Source: Candidatus Eiseniibacteriota bacterium
GTDB taxonomy: Bacteria > Eisenbacteria > RBG-16-71-46 > JABDJR01
Length of the DNA: 17,923 bases
Assembly (NCBI GenBank): GCA_013003415.1
Contig: JABDJR010000052.1
Coordinates: forward strand, 1-17,923
Reading direction: 5' to 3'
How positions within the stretch are numbered: the first letter of the stretch is position 1; each line of letters opens with the position of its first letter. Both the position numbers and the translations under genes were made by a program. Positions 13,780 through 17,923 of the stretch are shown piece after piece. The notes below the pieces were generated by a model. It was not told the DNA's origin. It ran no database searches and was given only the letters and a program-made list of their open reading frames with translations.

Positions 13780-15585
13780 TTACTCGACCGTCTCGACTTC
13801 AACTTCGGCGGTCAAGATTTCCCGAGCCGCTTCGTCATCGACATAGTCGGAATGGCAAGACGCTTTCCCCGAGTCGTCGGCCGCGGACAGATGATCTTCG
13901 GTTCGCGTGGCCATCTTGTGAATCTCGTCGGGACTTAGGAATCCGCGCTTTTCCAGAATCTCTTTTTGATCTTCCGTCAATCCGGGAGACGCTTTTACCT
14001 TATCCCAAGCGTAAGACTCTTCTTTCCCGCTCGCGAACTCCTGAATCTCTTTGGAAATACGAACGCTGCACCAATCGTGACCGCACATGGCGCAGAAGTC
14101 AGTGTCTACGGTGAGGTCTTCGTCGTGGTACGCGCGCGCGGTGTCCGGATCGAAACTCAGCTCAAAGTGTTTCTCCCAGTTCAAGGCCGCACGGGCCTTT
14201 GTAAGTTCATCGTCTCGATCACGAGAGCCGGGAATGCCCAAGCCCACATCCGCAGCGTGAGCTGCAATCTTGTAAGCAATGCAGCCCTGCTTCACATCGT
14301 CTTTCTTAGGTAAGCCCAAATGCTCTTTGGGGGTGACGTAGCAAAGCATAGAAGCGCCGTGATAGGCGGCAAAGGTGGCGCCGATGCAGCTGGTGATGTG
14401 GTCGTAGCCGGGGAAAATGTCGGTGACCAAGGGGCCCAACACATAAAACGGTGCGCCGTGACACAGGCGACGCTGTTCTTTCATGTTGTACTCAATTTGG
14501 TCCAGGGGAACGTGTCCCGGGCCCTCGACCATGACCTGAATACCCTTTCGCCAGGCACGTTCGGTGAGTTCGCCAATGGTTTGCAGCTCTAAGAGCTGAA
14601 GATCGTCGCTGGCATCGGCCAAACCGCCGGGGCGACAGCCGTCGCCAATAGAGAAGGTTACGTCGTAGTCGTGCATCACGTCGCAGATATCTTCCCACAG
14701 GGTGTACATTAGGTTTTGGCGGTCGTGAACCAACATCCACTTTGCGAGCAGGCTACCCCCGCGCGACACCAAGCCAATGAGGCGGTCTTTGGCGTAGACC
14801 AAATGTTCCTTCAGCACGCCCGCGTGGATGGTGAAATAATCGACGCCCTGTTCGGCTTGATGCCGGACAGTGTCGAGCACCATCTTCTCGTCGAGGTCTT
14901 CGATCTTTTTTCCGATGATCATGGAGTAAATCGGAACCGTGCCAACCGGAACCGTGCTGTTTTGAAGAATGGCTTCGCGGCAGGCGTCGAGATCGCCGCC
15001 GGTTGAGAGGTCCATGATGGTGTCGGCACCCCAACGCACGGCCCAGCGCATCTTCTCAACTTCTTCCTCGGTACCGGAACTCACCGGGGAAGCCCCAAGG
15101 TTAGCGTTCACTTTGGTTTTGGAAGCGCGTCCAATGCACATGGGGTCGAGCTTGTAGTCCAAGTGTTTACGGTTCGCGGGAATGACCAACCGCCCCGCAG
15201 AAACTTCATTGCGAACTTCTTCGGGAGTTAAGTGCGACTCGCGCTCGGCCACGCGACGCATTTGATCGGTGATCACACCCAGCCTGGCAAATTCGAGTTG
15301 GGTCTTCGCTTCAAAACCGGCCGGCGCTTTCCAAACCGGTTGTTTGCCGTTGGCTAAGTCTCCGGCGTCCACGCACTCCCAATCTTCGGGCATGAAGTCC
15401 CACGCGGTCTTATCGCTGGGTTGCGGCATGTTGGGAGAGTCGGGAGAACTAAACGTCCAGGGAGTCCCCACCCGTGAGGGGTTCGCAAAACTTCCCGGGT
15501 TGGTGCCGTGAGTTTTGGAAGAGGGGTTACTTCCGACGGGGGGAAGAGTGTAGTCGCGTTGAACGCCGTCGGTTTTTCTAATCAT
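13780..15585 (-). CDS. thiC: Phosphomethylpyrimidine synthase ThiC
   Basis: A 601-residue ThiC, the radical SAM enzyme that rearranges aminoimidazole ribotide (a purine intermediate) into hydroxymethylpyrimidine phosphate for thiamine, releasing formate and carbon monoxide. Unlike most radical SAM enzymes the cluster motif is C-terminal: Cys498, Cys501 and Cys506 in FCAMCGHDWC (CX2CX4C). Other family blocks are easily read, including PVGTVPIYS, DYFTIHAGV, SIGDGCRPG, MVEGPGHVP and GPLVTDIFPGYDHI. The N terminus (GSNPSSKTHGTNPGS) is variable as usual. AGGAG (plus-strand 15594-15598) precedes the ATG by 8 nt and can be masked by the riboswitch expression platform. purU follows after 8 nt. Confidence 0.97.
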   Translation of the reverse strand: MIRKTDGVQRDYTLPPVGSNPSSKTHGTNPGSFANPSRVGTPWTFSSPDSPNMPQPSDKTAWDFMPEDWECVDAGDLANGKQPVWKAPAGFEAKTQLEFARLGVITDQMRRVAERESHLTPEEVRNEVSAGRLVIPANRKHLDYKLDPMCIGRASKTKVNANLGASPVSSGTEEEVEKMRWAVRWGADTIMDLSTGGDLDACREAILQNSTVPVGTVPIYSMIIGKKIEDLDEKMVLDTVRHQAEQGVDYFTIHAGVLKEHLVYAKDRLIGLVSRGGSLLAKWMLVHDRQNLMYTLWEDICDVMHDYDVTFSIGDGCRPGGLADASDDLQLLELQTIGELTERAWRKGIQVMVEGPGHVPLDQIEYNMKEQRRLCHGAPFYVLGPLVTDIFPGYDHITSCIGATFAAYHGASMLCYVTPKEHLGLPKKDDVKQGCIAYKIAAHAADVGLGIPGSRDRDDELTKARAALNWEKHFELSFDPDTARAYHDEDLTVDTDFCAMCGHDWCSVRISKEIQEFASGKEESYAWDKVKASPGLTEDQKEILEKRGFLSPDEIHKMATRTEDHLSAADDSGKASCHSDYVDDEAAREILTAEVEVETVE

Positions 15586-15590
15586 TGCAT

Positions 15591-15634
15591 GGGCTCCTTT
15601 GGCGCAGGGCGGGAAGTAGGCACAAAGAGCCGTC
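15591..15634 (-). promoter_or_regulatory. Riboswitch expression platform masking the thiC ribosome site
   Basis: Read on the minus strand, GGCTCTTT just after the aptamer (plus-strand 15624-15631) can pair with AAAGGAGCC containing the thiC ribosome site (plus-strand 15592-15600) with one bulge. This would hide the AGGAG when the aptamer is folded. No U-run follows, so control of translation rather than termination is inferred. Confidence 0.55.
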
Positions 15635-15720
15635 TCGCTTTCCTACGCCGGGACAGTCATAAGTCGTCACCGGTACCAGGTTCCAAGGGTTTGATCTCAG
15701 CCGTAAGGCACCCCTAGCGA
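15635..15720 (-). promoter_or_regulatory. TPP riboswitch (THI element)
   Basis: Reading the minus strand gives the conserved TPP aptamer in order: TCGCT closing stem, AGGGGTGCC, GGCTGAGAT, ACCCTTGGAACCTG, a variable arm, then CGGCGTAGGAAAGCGA closing against the first stem. It binds thiamine pyrophosphate and lowers expression of the downstream thiC-purU message. The P1 stem pairs TCGCT with AGCGA at the two ends. The element is complete and placed about 50 nt before the thiC start. Confidence 0.95.
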
Positions 15721-15830
15721 AGGATTTAAGTCTATCGCGTTTGGGGCCTTTAAGCACCCCCCTCCATTTTGTTCACCTTTTGTGCATCTATTTTCTTAGT
15801 CAAATCGAACCTGTTCATGAGAGTGAAAAC

Positions 15831-15860
15831 ACATCCTCCGGGCGACGGAGGGCCTCGAAA
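15831..15860 (+). promoter_or_regulatory. Speculative ECF-type promoter for the fasciclin gene
   Basis: ACATCC (15831-15836) and TCGAAA (15855-15860), 18 nt apart, loosely resemble the CCATCC and CCGAATC boxes I recall for mycobacterial SigK. A perfect hairpin, CCTCCG-GGCGA-CGGAGG (15835-15851), overlaps them. If real, transcription would start shortly before the AGGAG ribosome site of the fasciclin gene. It is weak and needs comparison with relatives. Confidence 0.2.
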
Positions 15861-15889
15861 AGAGCAACTCATTTACTTAGGAGACTGAA

Positions 15890-16420
15890 ATGAAACAGGT
15901 TACCTTGGCAGCCGTGATTGCTGCCTCCTTATGCATCGCTCCCGCCGCCAACGCCGGTGGTAGCTGTTCCTCATCCGCCTCGAAAGCTTCAACTTACAAA
16001 CATGCTTCCAACAGCCCGGACATCGTCGATGTCGCGGTAGAAGCCGGCACGTTTCAGACCCTCGCCGCTGCTCTAACCGCTGCGGACTTGGTCGAAGTTC
16101 TTAAGGGAGATGGCCCCTTCACGGTCTTCGCCCCCACCGATGACGCTTTTGCCGCCCTTCCAAAAGGAACGGTGGAATCTCTGCTCAAGCCGGAGAACAA
16201 GCACAAACTCATCTCCATTTTGACGTACCACGTTGTATCGGGCGAAGTGTCTGCGGTTGAAGCCGTAACCGCCCGCAGAGCAAAAACCGTAGAGGGCCAA
16301 CGCGTCAAATTTAGCATCGACGATGGTCAGCTCATGGTTAACAATGCCAACATCGTGGCCACGGATATTGCTGCGGAAAATGGTGTTATTCACGTCATCG
16401 ACCGCGTTCTTCTCCCCTAA
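15890..16420 (+). CDS. Secreted fasciclin (FAS1) domain protein
   Basis: A 176-residue exported protein. Residues 1-22 form a signal peptide cleaved after ANA. A Ser/Lys-rich linker (to about residue 42) follows, then one FAS1 domain with both hallmark segments: H1 as FTVFAPTDDAFAALP and H2 as GVIHVIDRVLLP at the very C terminus. FAS1 domains mediate adhesion or ligand binding outside the cell. AGGAG sits 7 nt upstream of the ATG. Two cysteines (CSSS in the linker and one inside the signal peptide) are the only ones seen. It is followed by an ECF sigma factor and an RskA-like anti-sigma factor. In mycobacteria SigK/RskA control the FAS1 proteins MPT70 and MPT83, so it is a probable regulatory target of its neighbours. 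Confidence 0.93.
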   Translation: MKQVTLAAVIAASLCIAPAANAGGSCSSSASKASTYKHASNSPDIVDVAVEAGTFQTLAAALTAADLVEVLKGDGPFTVFAPTDDAFAALPKGTVESLLKPENKHKLISILTYHVVSGEVSAVEAVTARRAKTVEGQRVKFSIDDGQLMVNNANIVATDIAAENGVIHVIDRVLLP

Positions 16421-16436
16421 TCGGGGCGAGCGAATA

Positions 16437-16498
16437 AGCCCCCTAAGGGGTAATTTTGGAAGACGCGGGGGCGGCTAAAGCCACCCCGCGCTTTCCCT
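16437..16498 (+). terminator. Hairpin pair, possible terminator or attenuator
   Basis: Two hairpins follow the fasciclin stop: CCCC-TAA-GGGG near 16440-16450 followed by TAATTTT, and a stronger one with CGCGGGG (16464-16470) pairing CCCCGCG (16484-16490), extended by GGC-TAAA-GCC and followed by CTTTCCCTT. They could end most fasciclin transcripts and reduce readthrough into the sigma factor gene. Confidence 0.5.
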
Positions 16499-16543
16499 TA
16501 CTGGCGTTTCAGGCAAAACTTGGGAAGGAAAACTTACGTTTTC

Positions 16544-17092
16544 ATGACGGCCTCCATCCTAGACAAAATGGCTTCAGGACAATCCAACGCAGTCCAGGAG
16601 TGTATGGATACGTACGGTGGTTTGGTCTGGTCCCTAGCGCTGCGGTTTTGCCCTTCCCGAGACGACGCTGAAGATGCGGTCCAGGAAATTTTTGTGGAGC
16701 TTTGGAAATCCGCTTCGCGGTTTGATGCGAATCAAGCTTCCGAGAAGGGTTTTATCGCCATGATCGCTCGTCGCCGCCTGATTGACAGGCTACGAAAGGC
16801 GGGGCGAAGGCCCGAGACAACTCCCATTGATGAACACGGCGATCGCATTCCGGATGAATCTGTGAAAATCGAGAATGACGCGGAAGCAGCTATCGCCGCG
16901 AACGTATTGAAAGACTTGAAGAAAGAGCAGCGCACCGCCATTGAGCTGGCGGTTCTCGACGGGATGACCCATCGAGAAGTGGCTGAGACCATGCGCCTTC
17001 CCCTGGGAACGGTGAAGTCTCACATCCGCCGTGGGTTGAATCTCATTCGTAAGCAGTTAGTAGAACCCGTTCCTACAGGAGGTGCAAAATGA
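16544..17092 (+). CDS. ECF-type sigma-70 factor
   Basis: A 182-residue extracytoplasmic-function sigma factor containing only regions 2 and 4. Region 2 reads YGGLVWSLALRFCPSRDD then AEDAVQEIFVELWKSASRFD, binding core polymerase and the -10. Region 4 near the C terminus reads LDGMTHREVAETMRLPLGTVKSHIRRG, the helix-turn-helix for the -35. The start is uncertain: ATG 16544 is the first ATG, with GGAAGGA about 14 nt upstream; a TTG at 16520 and an ATG at 16568 are alternatives. Its stop overlaps the anti-sigma ATG (ATGA), so the two are translationally coupled, as is usual for a sigma factor and its inhibitor. Strong hairpins separate it from the fasciclin gene. Confidence 0.92.
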   Translation: MTASILDKMASGQSNAVQECMDTYGGLVWSLALRFCPSRDDAEDAVQEIFVELWKSASRFDANQASEKGFIAMIARRRLIDRLRKAGRRPETTPIDEHGDRIPDESVKIENDAEAAIAANVLKDLKKEQRTAIELAVLDGMTHREVAETMRLPLGTVKSHIRRGLNLIRKQLVEPVPTGGAK

Positions 17093-17877
17093 CCGAAGAT
17101 AAACGCACGCGCCTCCAGGAACTATTAGCCGATCGCGCGCTAGGCGAACTGTCTCCCACCCTGAATGACGAGCTGGAAAACTTGCTTTTAGAGTTCCCCG
17201 AAGAAGACGACGGGGGATTCGATCGGGCCGTGGCAGCGGTCATGCTATCGGGTACTGCGGTGGCCGAATCCATGCCAAGCCACCTCATGAGTGCGGTGGC
17301 GGGCAAGATTGCCGACAAGCCCCAGGAAGACTCCATGCCAACGGCGAAGGTCATCCCCATGCAGGAAGTGAAATCCTCGCGATGGTCTTGGGGTCCCATT
17401 GGAGTGTTGGCCGCGGCGGCTGCGATTGCCTTGTTTGCTTTGAATGTCGACCGAACCCCCAGCGAGTTCGATCCGGTTCAAGCCAAGAGCGAGCTACTCG
17501 CCTCGGCAACGGACGTGATTGAGGTGCCGTGGGAAGGTACCGCTGATCCCTCCGGAGAAGGTGCGGCGGGGAACGTGGTTTGGAGTGAATCTGAACAGAA
17601 GGGTTACATGACGATTCGCGGCCTAGCCGTGAACGACCCTACGGTTGAGCAGTATCAACTCTGGATCTTCGACGCTACGCGCGACGATCGTTACCCGGTT
17701 GATGGAGGTGTCTTCGACATTCCCGAAGGCGCGGACGAGATCGTCATTCCCATCGATGCCAAGATTGATGTGGGGCAGCCGGTGTTGTTCGCAGTTACGG
17801 TTGAAGAGCCTGGTGGGGTGGTGGTTTCCGCTCGCGAGCGCATTGTGATCGCGGGAGCCGTTTCCGCCGACCTGTAA
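17089..17877 (+). CDS. RskA-like membrane anti-sigma factor
   Basis: A 262-residue protein. The N-terminal cytoplasmic part (1-98, with LADRALGELSPTLNDELENLL) should hold the sigma factor. One membrane segment, WGPIGVLAAAAAIALFALNV, spans about 101-120. The extracytoplasmic part (125-262) matches the anti-sigma-K C-terminal domain (QYQLWIFDATRDDRYPVDGG, then a final FAVTVEEPGGVVVS block). The zinc-binding HxxxCxxC motif of ZAS anti-sigma factors is absent; there is no cysteine in the protein. Release of the sigma factor presumably follows proteolysis of this protein, as in other RskA-type systems. AGGAGGT ahead of the ATG, inside the end of the sigma gene, gives strong translation. The gene is complete; the 46 nt after it show nothing recognisable. 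Confidence 0.88.
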   Translation: MTEDKRTRLQELLADRALGELSPTLNDELENLLLEFPEEDDGGFDRAVAAVMLSGTAVAESMPSHLMSAVAGKIADKPQEDSMPTAKVIPMQEVKSSRWSWGPIGVLAAAAAIALFALNVDRTPSEFDPVQAKSELLASATDVIEVPWEGTADPSGEGAAGNVVWSESEQKGYMTIRGLAVNDPTVEQYQLWIFDATRDDRYPVDGGVFDIPEGADEIVIPIDAKIDVGQPVLFAVTVEEPGGVVVSARERIVIAGAVSADL

Positions 17878-17923
17878 TTAGCCTTGAGTTTTTGTATCGA
17901 TCTTACGGTTGTGCATTGTCCAC

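Noticed and set aside
1..17923. CRISPR array, tRNA, insertion sequence, phage or toxin-antitoxin genes
   Set aside because: Scanning both strands by eye found no regularly spaced repeats, no cloverleaf with a CCA-type end, no transposase or integrase motifs, and no small paired toxin-antitoxin frames.

Overview
The window is an ordinary-looking stretch of bacterial chromosome with moderately high GC. Coding density is high, Shine-Dalgarno sites are conventional, and stop/start overlaps are frequent. Exported proteins (haloperoxidase-like, fasciclin), an ECF sigma/anti-sigma pair, a LemA/M48 pair and a TPP riboswitch fit a free-living, probably Gram-negative bacterium. I cannot name the phylum from sequence alone. 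I see no rRNA, tRNA, CRISPR array, insertion sequence or phage gene.

Layout. 1-4236 (+ strand): the 3' end of a sugar-type ABC ATPase, a VOC/glyoxalase-fold protein, then a tight three-gene run (PLP aminotransferase, voltage-gated-type potassium channel with a zinc ribbon tail, cyclase/kynurenine-formamidase-like metal hydrolase), then an ArsC/YfgD-like reductase. 4322-6868: lemA and an M48 (HtpX-like) membrane protease with a long C-terminal extension. 6869-7347: the only long gene-free stretch. It holds several inverted repeats and promoter-like sequences and may encode a structured leader or small RNA. 7348-8688: a lysine-2,3-aminomutase-family radical SAM/PLP enzyme closed by a strong intrinsic terminator. 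8827-10112: a BtpA/SgcQ-family TIM-barrel protein translationally coupled to a GNAT acetyltransferase.

10195-12902: an exported vanadium-haloperoxidase/PAP2-type protein, divergent from an HxlR regulator that overlaps a DinB-fold gene. A perfect 6+5+6 palindrome lies between the divergent genes. 12899-15720 (- strand): a TPP riboswitch, thiC, and purU 8 nt behind it, so thiamine very likely controls a formate/one-carbon enzyme too. 15890-17877 (+ strand): a secreted fasciclin (FAS1) protein, an ECF sigma factor and an RskA-like membrane anti-sigma factor. This resembles the mycobacterial SigK/RskA system, whose targets are also FAS1 proteins.

The most interesting point is the aminomutase. 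Aligned by eye to lysine 2,3-aminomutase, it keeps the CX3CX2C cluster and the PLP lysine, but both lysine-binding aspartates are replaced (Arg339, Ser376). This is closer to the glutamate 2,3-aminomutase pattern, and it follows an unusually long, structured upstream region.
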